Assembly (NCBI GenBank): GCA_964454445.1
Contig: CAYVTD010000013.1
Span: 1-62,140 of the forward strand
Direction of reading: 5' to 3'
Origin: CAYVTD01 sp964454445
Lineage (GTDB): Bacteria > Bacteroidota > Ignavibacteria > Kapaibacteriales > UBA2268
DNA length: 62,140 bases
This document shows positions 54,141-62,140 of this stretch, piece by piece. The notes under the pieces are model-generated. The model had not been told where the DNA came from. It saw only the letters and a program-made list of their open reading frames with translations, and ran no database searches. The number at the start of each line of letters is the position of its first letter. Position 1 is the stretch's first letter. Position numbers and translations under genes: made by a program.

Positions 54141-56234
54141 TTAAGGAATAAAAATTGGATATATAGCCCTGAATTCTATTCCAGATTGCTTGCTTGATGT
54201 TGATTCTGTTCCGTTATCGACACGTCTTATGTAAAGCAAAGAATAAGTAATGGCATTAAACTTAAAAGCGATAATATCACCGACATTTAAATTTGTAATT
54301 GGATTTGATGAATAGCCGGTCGAGTAGCCAGGATCAGCTGCAAAGAGGGTTACAATGCTTGAAACATTTGAAAAGTCAGCCTCAGGGACATTATTGCGCC
54401 AGACTTTCATACCGATACTGTTATCAACTAATTTTAATATTGGTGCCTGAGGAGGAATGGCTGATGCTAATGTATCGTTTACATCAACAAAAATATGCCC
54501 AACCCGTGGAGGATATTCGCCATAAGTGCCGTTAATGAAGTGGTTTATGGTTCTTGCATCTTTACCAAAGTAATATACTTCATTTTCAGGGGTAAGTCTT
54601 AATGGTGTTCGCTGGCTATATGCTCGCAAATTAATAATTGGACTAATTTCTGGAAAGACGGTTACCACAGAGGCAATATTAACTTCTTGCAAACAACTAC
54701 CACTTTGCAAACGGAGCCGGATAGTAAAGGCGCTGTCTGAAACTCTGCCAGTATTGCCTCTGGCAGCCACTATCTGCTGCATCGTTTGTAAAGAAGGTGC
54801 AGTGAATGTTACATTGATTTTTGCTGAATCACCCGGTGCAAGCGTTATTCGTGTTGGAGTAACTTTGTAGTAAGAGCCTGCATAGTTGTCTTGTGGTATT
54901 ATTGATGCATTGATTGTAACTTCGCTGCAGGCACTATCGGGGTTAAAAACGGTATATTGTTCACTTGCAACGGAGACAAAAGGTGGATCCACATTTATTA
55001 TTGAAACGAAAACCCTGTTGTCTTTGCGGTTCGACAATGTATCTCGTGGTATTGGCGAATTAAAAATGCGCAGAGGATAATCAGTAAATCCAAGATATGG
55101 GCAAGTGTTGGAGCATCCCTGACCGCTAAAAATAACTAAATATGGGCAATTGTTTTGAGTGCCTTCAGGGTGAATGTTAAGTGATAATGTGTCGGCATTA
55201 GTCAAGGCATGAGTTGCTGAGAATCGTGCTCTGATTGTTAGCATTGCACCCGGGGCAAGCGTTTGTGGAAAGGTAGGCGACAAAATTGTCCAACCATCAT
55301 TGCCATCAAAGCTGTTACGAGAGATTACGACAGTGCAGGCAAGGGTATTAGTAAAAACTACTTCAGTATGTTCGACACTTGAACCGACAGGAACACTTTC
55401 CGGCAATATTACTCTGTATAGGGTTTCCAATTCGCTACATTCACAGCCTGGTTCGATAACGTCTGCTTGTAGTCTTAAAACAAAAGTGCCTTGATTGTTG
55501 CCACAACTCAGAGTTAAGTTGATAGTCTCACGGAAAGCAGCAGCATTGACAGTAGTTACTGCAAAACAAATTGATAGAGTCGTACCTGGTGGCACAACAA
55601 CAGGGTTAGTGCTTACTGGTGTTGAGCCAAGATATACAGATTGGACAGAAAAAGGTGCAGGCACTGATGGTATGGCTACTGTAATAGGCTCTGTCGTAGA
55701 GGAATTGGTCATGCTCCAGCATTTTTCGTATTTGTTTATTCCTTTTGGAGTATTCTGTTTTAATCCGGGAGAGCCGTTTTCGTCGATGAAAACAATAGTT
55801 TCACTACCATTTAAATTATTGCATTGCACATTTGAAACAACAGTAGTATCGAAAACAAAAACGAGTAAAGTATCCTTGCAAAGTAAAACATAGTTTTTGC
55901 TTTGTATTTGATTGTTGTAATTTGCAATAAAGCTTAGATTTCGTCCAGCAAGAGGGGCAAGGAGCGAAAAATTAGCAGCACCATTTTGGTTAGTTGTTTG
56001 TGTTGAGATGGCATTAGCGGCCCCTGCATCAAAAACACTAACCTGCACTCCAGACAAAGGTATCTTTACTCCATTTTGTATATTTACTTGAAACGCCTGA
56101 ACAATAACATTTCTTTCCTTGCTATCTTCGGGGGCAGTTGTCTCCATACATCCCCAAAATGCCGTTGATATTGCAAGAAGCAATGCACAGCTAAGCATTA
56201 TCGGCATTATCAGCTTGTTTTTTATTTTTTTCAT
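54141..56234 (-). CDS. Lipoprotein with repeated Ig-like (Hydin/ASH-type) domains
   Basis: The 697-residue protein has a lipoprotein signal with lipobox AFWGC (Cys29). A carboxypeptidase-regulatory-like domain follows (residues about 40-130), then two or three beta-sandwich modules of the ASPM-SPD2-Hydin kind, each with a Pro-Gly turn (VVVPPGTTLSICF, TLAPGAMLTIRARF, TLAPGDSAKINVTF) and paired Cys. Such modules are common in FCB surface proteins. It begins 46 bases downstream of the gene at 56280 and ends 21 bases upstream of the PorE-like gene. The role is unknown. Confidence 0.78.
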   Translation of the reverse strand: MKKIKNKLIMPIMLSCALLLAISTAFWGCMETTAPEDSKERNVIVQAFQVNIQNGVKIPLSGVQVSVFDAGAANAISTQTTNQNGAANFSLLAPLAGRNLSFIANYNNQIQSKNYVLLCKDTLLVFVFDTTVVSNVQCNNLNGSETIVFIDENGSPGLKQNTPKGINKYEKCWSMTNSSTTEPITVAIPSVPAPFSVQSVYLGSTPVSTNPVVVPPGTTLSICFAVTTVNAAAFRETINLTLSCGNNQGTFVLRLQADVIEPGCECSELETLYRVILPESVPVGSSVEHTEVVFTNTLACTVVISRNSFDGNDGWTILSPTFPQTLAPGAMLTIRARFSATHALTNADTLSLNIHPEGTQNNCPYLVIFSGQGCSNTCPYLGFTDYPLRIFNSPIPRDTLSNRKDNRVFVSIINVDPPFVSVASEQYTVFNPDSACSEVTINASIIPQDNYAGSYYKVTPTRITLAPGDSAKINVTFTAPSLQTMQQIVAARGNTGRVSDSAFTIRLRLQSGSCLQEVNIASVVTVFPEISPIINLRAYSQRTPLRLTPENEVYYFGKDARTINHFINGTYGEYPPRVGHIFVDVNDTLASAIPPQAPILKLVDNSIGMKVWRNNVPEADFSNVSSIVTLFAADPGYSTGYSSNPITNLNVGDIIAFKFNAITYSLLYIRRVDNGTESTSSKQSGIEFRAIYPIFIP

Positions 56235-56279
56235 AATTAATATTTAGATTTATGATACATAATTTTCTATTTTTTAAGC

Positions 56280-57332
56280 TTAGAATGTAAGACCAAAGCG
56301 CAAAAGAAGAACTGTCGATTTTCTAAAAGGGTTGCGGTCTTCATCGGCAATTGATGGGCAGCACTCTATCGGAGGTAAAGGAAGATTCATCCCCCGTAAA
56401 CCCAAATCTATTGAGAAATCCACATCACAGTTGATTGCCCAATCATGTCCAATGCCAAATCCGTAAAAATACCTTTGGAAATCCATACTTGAGCCAAATA
56501 AAGGTGCATCTGTCTGAAAGTCAAGAGGTAAACCAGCATTAGCATAAAAATAGAAAGAGTTGCAATTTTCAGAGAATTTTGCCGGGAATTGATTGAAAGT
56601 GTATCTTAGATGAAGCCCAACCGGAACAAATAATGAGCCATCGACGGGCCAAATACCTGTTATAACACCCATCTGAAAATGTTTTGTCTTGTCGATGAAA
56701 GAAACATTCCACAGCCCTACTACTTCAAAGCCAAGCACTATCGAAGAGCCTCCTCTGTCGAAGCCAATGAAAGATGATTTATATACATCTTGTCCTGTAG
56801 AGCTTGGATAGACGGCGCTGTCTTTGCTCCCCCGGTATCCAATAGCACCACGGATTTCAAATTTATCGAAGAACCATAACCCATCTCTAACCCTGCAGCA
56901 GCCCTTGATTTCGGGCAAGTCCTTATGGGTTATTTCTAAAGGGGGCTGCAAGGGATCGCTCACGTAAGTAATTCTTTTTACCCTGGTAAGTGGCACTTCA
57001 TACTCTGGAGGTTCTTCGCCTATCGAGCAAGGGATTGATTTCACACGTATTCTTGCCGAGCGGTCTTCTGTTTCAGGGATGAAAAACGGTTTTTCAGATG
57101 ACTTGATAGAGTTGAGTTTTACGTCAGGGTTACATTTGTTGGTAATCGGAGTTTGCGATTCTTCCAACTCGACATTCCATGTTATTACTTGTTCCTTAGT
57201 TGATGAACAAGAGCTAAACCACAGGGAGAGAAGCGCTAGCATGAGCAGAAGCACAGGAAATCTAAGTGGTATTAAAGATATTTTACATGTTTCCTTTTGC
57301 GATAGTTCGCGGCTGGGAAGTTCTTTTCTCAT
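56280..57332 (-). CDS. Putative outer-membrane lipoprotein with beta-barrel region
   Basis: The 350-residue protein has a long N-terminus before a hydrophobic segment and lipobox-like WFSSC (Cys at about 42), then a linker with Cys residues. A C-terminal half of about 170 residues of amphipathic strands (FEIRGAIGYRGSKD, GGSSIVLGFEVVGLWNVSF, FSIDLGLRGMNLP) ends in VLLLRFGLTF, a barrel-type ending. A barrel with a lipid anchor is unusual, so the lipobox may be accidental and the real start may lie further in. It heads the minus-strand envelope block. Confidence 0.62.
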   Translation of the reverse strand: MRKELPSRELSQKETCKISLIPLRFPVLLLMLALLSLWFSSCSSTKEQVITWNVELEESQTPITNKCNPDVKLNSIKSSEKPFFIPETEDRSARIRVKSIPCSIGEEPPEYEVPLTRVKRITYVSDPLQPPLEITHKDLPEIKGCCRVRDGLWFFDKFEIRGAIGYRGSKDSAVYPSSTGQDVYKSSFIGFDRGGSSIVLGFEVVGLWNVSFIDKTKHFQMGVITGIWPVDGSLFVPVGLHLRYTFNQFPAKFSENCNSFYFYANAGLPLDFQTDAPLFGSSMDFQRYFYGFGIGHDWAINCDVDFSIDLGLRGMNLPLPPIECCPSIADEDRNPFRKSTVLLLRFGLTF

Positions 57333-57539
57333 ATTTTTTTATGAATATTTGAACATATTTAATATAAAATTATGTTTTTTTTTTGAATTATCCAATAATT
57401 ATATTTATTATTTTCAATGACTATCTAAGATTAAAAAAAGTAATGATATTTACTAAATGAGCAATAATTAATAAGTTTTAAAGGAAATGGAAATAGTTAG
57501 TTTTAAAAATGTCCTTAAATATTGATTATTATTTCAACA

Positions 57540-58799
57540 TTAATGATTTTTCTCATAGACCTTACGTGCGCGTTCTTTGTATATTTTTTCTTTATCGTAA
57601 TTTCCAGATAATCCAAAAATCAAGCTCAGATTGACTAATGCGTCGTAATGGTTTGGTTCGAGATATAATGCTTTTTCGAAATACTCAGCAGCAAAATTTA
57701 CATCATTTATTGCATTGCAAAGCACTCCCATTAAATAAAATCCATTTGCATCACCGGGGAATTTTTTAATGTATAAACTACATTCTTCTTTTGCTTTGAT
57801 TATGCTGCCTGAATCGGCTAATCTCTGGATTTCATAAAGAGTGTCCTTTTCTTCGACAGTTTGAGTTAATGGCGGTGATAGTACTTCGTTTATTTTTTGG
57901 ATTTGCTTTGTTTCAGATTTTTCTTTTTTAATGGCAGGTCTCTGTTTTGGGTTAGGGTGAGTATGCGCTATTGCATTGAAAATAAATTCTTTCGTTTTTT
58001 TTATGTTATTGCTGTGGTTAGATTTTACCAAGGCAAACGAGCGTGGCTCTTTGACGCTAGAAAAACCTTGAGTTGTAAAGATAGGGATTTCTGTATGTCC
58101 GGCAAACAGTACTCCGTCGGGCTTAAGCAGCTGTCGAAGCTTGGTAATAGTTGCCAATCGGGCATCTTCATTTAAATAAATTAGTAAGTTTTTACAAAAA
58201 ATCACATCGTAATATTGATATTTTGATAGGAAATCCTCTTTTAAGATATTAGAATGAAAGAAATTTATTTGGTTTTTTATATTATTGTTAATAAAATAAT
58301 TACCTTCTTTTTCTTTGAAGTAATGATAAACAAAAGTCTCGATAAATGGACGAAATGAAGCTTTTCCGAAGCTCCCTTCTTTTGCTTTTTCAATATTCTT
58401 TTTACTTATATCAAGAGCATCTATACTAAATCTATCTGTAGGCAATCCTGCTTCAAACAATGAAATTGCAATGGAATATGGCTCTTCGCCCGTGGAGCAG
58501 GGAGCGGATAAAATCCGCACTTTTGCAGGATAGAGTAAACGCTTTGTAATAATGAACTTTTTTAGATAGTCGAACGGTCCCCTATCGCGAAAAAACCAAG
58601 TTTCGGGGACTGTTATTTCTTCTATTAATTGCTCAAATTCTTTCTCCCGGAGGACAAGTAATTCAGAATACTGCTGCTCTGACATTAAAAAATGGCTTGC
58701 AGCTCGACTGACGGCGGCTTCGATTGTCCTTCTTCCAATGGATTCAGGTGCCAAGCCGGTTTCTGTAGCGAGCAGTATTTCTATTTCGTTTATATCCAA
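57540..58799 (-). CDS. CheR-type methyltransferase with C-terminal TPR repeats
   Basis: The 419-residue protein starts at a TTG; there is a stop codon a few triplets upstream and no ATG before residue 39. It has the CheR N-terminal helices (1-60), PETWFFRDRGPFDYLKKF, the SAM-binding LSAPCSTGEEPYSIAI with the acidic ALDIS loop, FCKNLLIYLN, and FAGHTEI (about 250). TPR-like helices follow at about 330-415 (GFYLMGVLCNAINDVNFAAEYFEKALYLEPNHYDALVNLSLIFG). CheR methylates chemoreceptor glutamates; TPR-fused CheR proteins occur in alternative chemosensory pathways. No other methylation gene is adjacent, but a receiver-CheD protein is in the window. Confidence 0.92.
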   Translation of the reverse strand: MDINEIEILLATETGLAPESIGRRTIEAAVSRAASHFLMSEQQYSELLVLREKEFEQLIEEITVPETWFFRDRGPFDYLKKFIITKRLLYPAKVRILSAPCSTGEEPYSIAISLFEAGLPTDRFSIDALDISKKNIEKAKEGSFGKASFRPFIETFVYHYFKEKEGNYFINNNIKNQINFFHSNILKEDFLSKYQYYDVIFCKNLLIYLNEDARLATITKLRQLLKPDGVLFAGHTEIPIFTTQGFSSVKEPRSFALVKSNHSNNIKKTKEFIFNAIAHTHPNPKQRPAIKKEKSETKQIQKINEVLSPPLTQTVEEKDTLYEIQRLADSGSIIKAKEECSLYIKKFPGDANGFYLMGVLCNAINDVNFAAEYFEKALYLEPNHYDALVNLSLIFGLSGNYDKEKIYKERARKVYEKNH

Positions 58800-59008
58800 T
58801 GATATATGTAATAATTATTAAATGAATTATAACCATTGTATTTTGAGAAATTTATGATTAACAAAATTATTAAAAAGCTGAGAAAGTGCAAAAAATGTAT
58901 TGAAATTTTGATACAATATTAAATATTACTAAATTGATTTTAATAATTTTGCGATATAAATATTGAAATAAGGCATTAGTTCTCGTAATAATTTTAATAA
59001 TTTAAGAA

Positions 59009-61768
59009 ATGACTATCGACAGAGCAGAGCTACTTGATACATTAAGGGAAAGATTTGGTCATTCAGAATTTCGAAGTGGGCAGGAAGAGATAATACTGAA
59101 TGTTCTCGCATCGCAAGATACCCTAGTAGTTATGCCAACAGGAGGCGGTAAGTCATTATGCTACCAGTTGCCAGCTCTTTTTATGGAGGGTACTGCTATT
59201 GTAGTTTCTCCATTGATTGCATTGATGGCAGACCAGTGCTTAAGCTTGCAAAATAGGGGTATTCCTGCAGCTTTTATCAATTCGACAATGAGTTCCGACG
59301 AGATTAGTGAGACTGTTTTCAAATGTTATAACGGTTTTTATAAGCTTATTTACATAGCTCCAGAGCGCCTTGAAAACAATAGATTCATCGAGCAGATGAA
59401 AGGCTTTAATATTTCGTTTGTAGCTGTTGATGAGGCACATTGTATATCTGAATGGGGACATGATTTCCGTCCTTCATATTTAAAAATTACTAGTGTAATC
59501 GAGACAGTTGGACGCTTTCCAATCATTGCATTAACTGCTACGGCAACCCCGGAAGTGCAAGAAGATATTATAAAACAATTAAAATTAAGGGACCCGCAAA
59601 GCTTTATCAAAGGTTTTGACAGACCAAACCTAAGCTATATAACAGAGCTTTGCAGAGAAAAACTTGTTCGTATCAAAGAGATCTATGATGAAGACCCAAG
59701 CGGCTCAACGATTATCTATTGTGGCACTCGCAAGCGTGTCGATGAGATAAGCGAAGGTTTGCAAATGGCTAAGCTAAAAGTAGTTGCCTATCACGCTGGA
59801 ATGGAGGATTATCTTCGAAAACGTTCGCAAGATCAGTTCACTTCAGGCGAAGCAAAAATAATTGTTGCTACAAATGCTTTTGGGATGGGTGTTGATAAGC
59901 CTGATGTCAGGAATTTAATCCATATTGATTTTACAACTACTCTCGAAGAATATTATCAAGAGGCGGGCAGAGCTGGTAGAGATGGACTACCATCGAAATG
60001 TTATTTACTATTTAATAACTCAGATAAATATTTGCCTCGATATTTTATTAAAAATACTTTTCCAAATAAAGAAGATATTCGAGAAGTATATGATGCCTTA
60101 TACGACATTCATCAAACAGCAACAGGTAATATTCCAAACAAGCCAATATATCTCAACAGCTTCGAAATTGGCAATAAATTGAAAATTAGTCAGAGCATTG
60201 TCGAATCCTGTATGAAATTGTTTATTAGAGAGGGGATAATACGACGTGGGCAATCTTCTCCATCAGCCAAAATACAATTTCTTGCTGATAAAGACAGGAT
60301 TACACAGTATTTCGATAATTTGCCGCAAGAAAAAAAACGGGTTCTGGAAGCTTTTTTGCGCAGTGTGTCAAGAGAGGCATTTAGGAAATCCGTTAGTTTC
60401 GATTATTGGGGAATGAAACTAAAGCACAAAATCAGTGATGAAGATATTAATGATGCTGTTCGTAACTTCGAGTTTGCTCAAATTTTACATTTTGACCCTC
60501 CAGAAAAGGAAAATGGTATAGTAATTATAAAAGAGAGAATGGCATCAGACAAGATGCCTATTGATTTCAAGGAATTTTATAAACGCCGAAGTCGTGCTTA
60601 TGAAAAGCTTGGTTTAGTTTTTGGTTATGCAGAAACTTTTGAGTGCAAAAGGAACTACATTTTAAATTATTTTAACGAAACAGATGTCCGAGGGGCTTGC
60701 GGCAGGTGCAGTTCCTGTAATAGCAAGATACCGGCAAAAAAAACTCAACGAAATGATTATTTGTTGCACAAAGTTCTCGAAGGGGCTGCAGAAATCAGGG
60801 GGCTTTATGGAAGAAGGATTCTTGCATCAGTTCTTCAAGGGAAAAAAATAAAAAAAGTTACTAATTTTGGTTTGGAAAATTCTAGTATTTTTGCTATTGC
60901 CTCTAATTTTTCATTAAGCGAAATTAATGAACAAATCGATAATGCATTGGAAAGAAAACTGTTGATAATATCTGGTGGGCTTTTTCCGAAGGTTGTTATA
61001 AGCGAAAAAGGAAGACAGCTTTTGTTAGGATATAAATTAGATTATAAAAATGTTTTAATCGAAAAACCACTTAACAAAGGAAATGGCACTCAGCTAATTC
61101 CACAAAAAGAGGATAGAATATTAGAAAATCTCAATCAGCAAAAACTTTACGAAATTCTTAATACAATTAGACACGAAATTGCTTATAAAGAAGTTCAAAC
61201 ACCATTGTCTCTTGTTTCTGACCTAAGTTTGCGTAAGATGTCGGAATATATGCCTGTTACTCTTGAAGATATGGTCGAAGAAACAAATTGCAGCTATGAA
61301 TTTGCAAAAAATTTTGGAAAGAGATTTATAGAAGCCATATCATTATTTAAAAAAGAAGTATTGGAACATAAAACTAAAGAGTTACAAAAATTATCAAGAA
61401 CGATAATCAAAACAGAAAAAACACAAATAGAGGAAAACCCCATAATAAAACTTTCTGAAGAATCAATAAAAGCTATCGAACACAATAAATCTGGCTTCAC
61501 TCTTGCCCAATCAGCCCATTTATTAGGTATAAGCGAAGGAAAAACTGCTTTGTTATTGCAGGATTGCATAGAGAATGGATACGAAATAAGCATACGTAAC
61601 TACGTAACACGCGAGGATTTTACAAAAGTACATCTATTCATTAAATCACACCTATCTGCAACACTTAGCGAAATCAAAGACGCAACAAACATAAATTATG
61701 GTTTCCCTGTAATTAGAGTTTTAAGTGCTTATTCAAAGTACCACTTAAATAAAATAAAAAAACCATAA
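59009..61768 (+). CDS. recQ: ATP-dependent DNA helicase RecQ
   Basis: The 919-residue protein is RecQ of the long FCB type. Walker A is MPTGGGKSLCYQ (43-54) and the DEAH box at 141-144 (VDEAHCISEWGHDFRPSYL). The helicase C-terminal domain ends with YYQEAGRAGRDG. A zinc-binding Cys cluster lies at about 550-575 (ECKRNYILNYFN, RGACGRCSSC), then the winged-helix RQC region. An HRDC domain is at about 710-780 (KLYEILNTIRHEIA) and a C-terminal HTH_40-type domain at about 815-915 (GFTLAQSAHLLGISEGKTALLLQD). It unwinds DNA 3'-5' in recombination and fork repair. Confidence 0.96.
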   Translation: MTIDRAELLDTLRERFGHSEFRSGQEEIILNVLASQDTLVVMPTGGGKSLCYQLPALFMEGTAIVVSPLIALMADQCLSLQNRGIPAAFINSTMSSDEISETVFKCYNGFYKLIYIAPERLENNRFIEQMKGFNISFVAVDEAHCISEWGHDFRPSYLKITSVIETVGRFPIIALTATATPEVQEDIIKQLKLRDPQSFIKGFDRPNLSYITELCREKLVRIKEIYDEDPSGSTIIYCGTRKRVDEISEGLQMAKLKVVAYHAGMEDYLRKRSQDQFTSGEAKIIVATNAFGMGVDKPDVRNLIHIDFTTTLEEYYQEAGRAGRDGLPSKCYLLFNNSDKYLPRYFIKNTFPNKEDIREVYDALYDIHQTATGNIPNKPIYLNSFEIGNKLKISQSIVESCMKLFIREGIIRRGQSSPSAKIQFLADKDRITQYFDNLPQEKKRVLEAFLRSVSREAFRKSVSFDYWGMKLKHKISDEDINDAVRNFEFAQILHFDPPEKENGIVIIKERMASDKMPIDFKEFYKRRSRAYEKLGLVFGYAETFECKRNYILNYFNETDVRGACGRCSSCNSKIPAKKTQRNDYLLHKVLEGAAEIRGLYGRRILASVLQGKKIKKVTNFGLENSSIFAIASNFSLSEINEQIDNALERKLLIISGGLFPKVVISEKGRQLLLGYKLDYKNVLIEKPLNKGNGTQLIPQKEDRILENLNQQKLYEILNTIRHEIAYKEVQTPLSLVSDLSLRKMSEYMPVTLEDMVEETNCSYEFAKNFGKRFIEAISLFKKEVLEHKTKELQKLSRTIIKTEKTQIEENPIIKLSEESIKAIEHNKSGFTLAQSAHLLGISEGKTALLLQDCIENGYEISIRNYVTREDFTKVHLFIKSHLSATLSEIKDATNINYGFPVIRVLSAYSKYHLNKIKKP

Positions 61769-62008
61769 TCTATAGTTATCCTAAAATTATAAACAACAAT
61801 CAATATATATTTTGAAATAATAAAAAAATAAAGAAACCTTATTTTTTTTTCAAATTATTTTCGTAAATTTTGTAACAAAACACAAATAATTTTGTTATTA
61901 TATTAAAATTTGGAAACATTATTAATAAAAAAATGAATTTATAGTGAAAAATTAATGACTATCAGTATTTTTTACCATACAAATGTGTTTTTTCTGCGTT
62001 AATAATTT

Positions 62009-62013
62009 GGAGG
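62009..62013 (+). promoter_or_regulatory. Strong Shine-Dalgarno site
   Basis: GGAGG lies five bases before the ATG at 62019 and fixes the start of the last gene. Confidence 0.85.
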
Positions 62014-62018
62014 ATCTT

Positions 62019-62140
62019 ATGAAAAAGCTATTTTTACTTTTATTTTGCTTTGTTTTTCTGACCTTTTTTTATGCGCCAGTTCAAGTGCAAGCACAGCAAA
62101 ACCAGGTGGATATAAAAAATATCCGGGAGACTTTGCCTAA
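62019..62140 (+). CDS. Secreted protein, start only (3' partial)
   Basis: The frame is open from the ATG at 62019 to the end of the window, 40 codons. It shows a signal peptide (KKLFLLLFCFVFLTFF, cleavage near VQAQ) and a polar start of the mature protein (QNQVDIKNIRETLP). The preceding GGAGG supports it. The product cannot be named from so little; an exported or outer-membrane protein is certain enough. Confidence 0.85.
   Translation, partial: MKKLFLLLFCFVFLTFFYAPVQVQAQQNQVDIKNIRETLP

Noticed and set aside
1..62140. tRNA, rRNA, riboswitch and phage genes
   Set aside because: I looked for T-loop consensus, conserved rRNA stretches and integrase or phage structural proteins by eye and found none; a covariance-model search would be needed to exclude small RNAs.

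Overview
The window is AT-rich chromosomal DNA from a Gram-negative bacterium of the Bacteroidota/Chlorobiota (FCB) group, probably an Ignavibacteria- or Kapabacteria-like lineage. The evidence is type IX secretion (T9SS) C-terminal sorting domains on the proteins at 1-2307 and 49285-50016, many outer-membrane beta-barrel and OmpA-type proteins, lipid A/LPS genes (lpxK, gmhA, an lptF/lptG permease), and a RecQ of the long FCB type. Several genes have clear Shine-Dalgarno sequences (before 3123, 12854, 28870, 50874, 54120 and 62019), which argues against a classical SD-poor Bacteroidia genome. The placement is inference; no rRNA or tRNA was found.

Layout. 1-2307: 3' part of a large T9SS cargo protein with dockerin-like and Ig-like modules, closed by a strong terminator. 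2575-3123: small ppGpp-hydrolase-like HD protein. 3535-7931: tightly coupled acyl carrier protein / reductase / acyl-AMP ligase / AAC(3)-like acyltransferase / polysaccharide deacetylase cassette, probably decorating a surface glycan. 8173-12542: truA, a double-OmpA outer membrane protein, a YbbR-like protein and a DUF805 protein. 12854-14902: OPT-family transporter. 15239-22598: envelope cluster of a GldM-like single-pass protein with a Gly/Pro-rich tail, two related beta-barrels and a VWA-OmpA protein.

22609-29600 (mostly minus strand): HATPase-GNAT fusion, two lipoproteins, purine nucleoside phosphorylase, and a flotillin/NfeD pair; a MITE-like nested inverted repeat lies at 26067-26210. 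29859-32650: barrel plus HHH-domain outer membrane protein. 32640-36989: degenerate M23 protein, lipoprotein-type class I glutamine amidotransferase, lpxK, response regulator, gmhA, engB. 37143-41231: cysS, a receiver-CheD fusion, an unknown small protein, and a BadF-type kinase.

41277-47017 (minus): heparinase II/III-like protein, LptF/G-type permease, then a GldL-like/GldM-like pair that looks like a second or divergent T9SS/gliding-type proton motor. 47169-49276: solo HicB-like protein, YgiQ radical SAM protein, small exported peptide. 49285-57332 (minus): block of exported proteins (barrel lipoprotein, Ig-rich lipoprotein, PorE-like PD40-OmpA-SPOR protein, lipoprotein, SDR, T9SS cargo). 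57540-58799: CheR with TPRs. 59009-61768: recQ. 62019-end: start of another secreted protein.

The unifying theme is the cell envelope: LPS synthesis and transport, glycan modification, T9SS cargo, OmpA anchors and at least two GldM-like proteins, one paired with a GldL-like membrane protein. The best candidates for something undescribed are the GldL/GldM-like pair, the GldM-like/barrel/VWA-OmpA cluster, and the acylation cassette.
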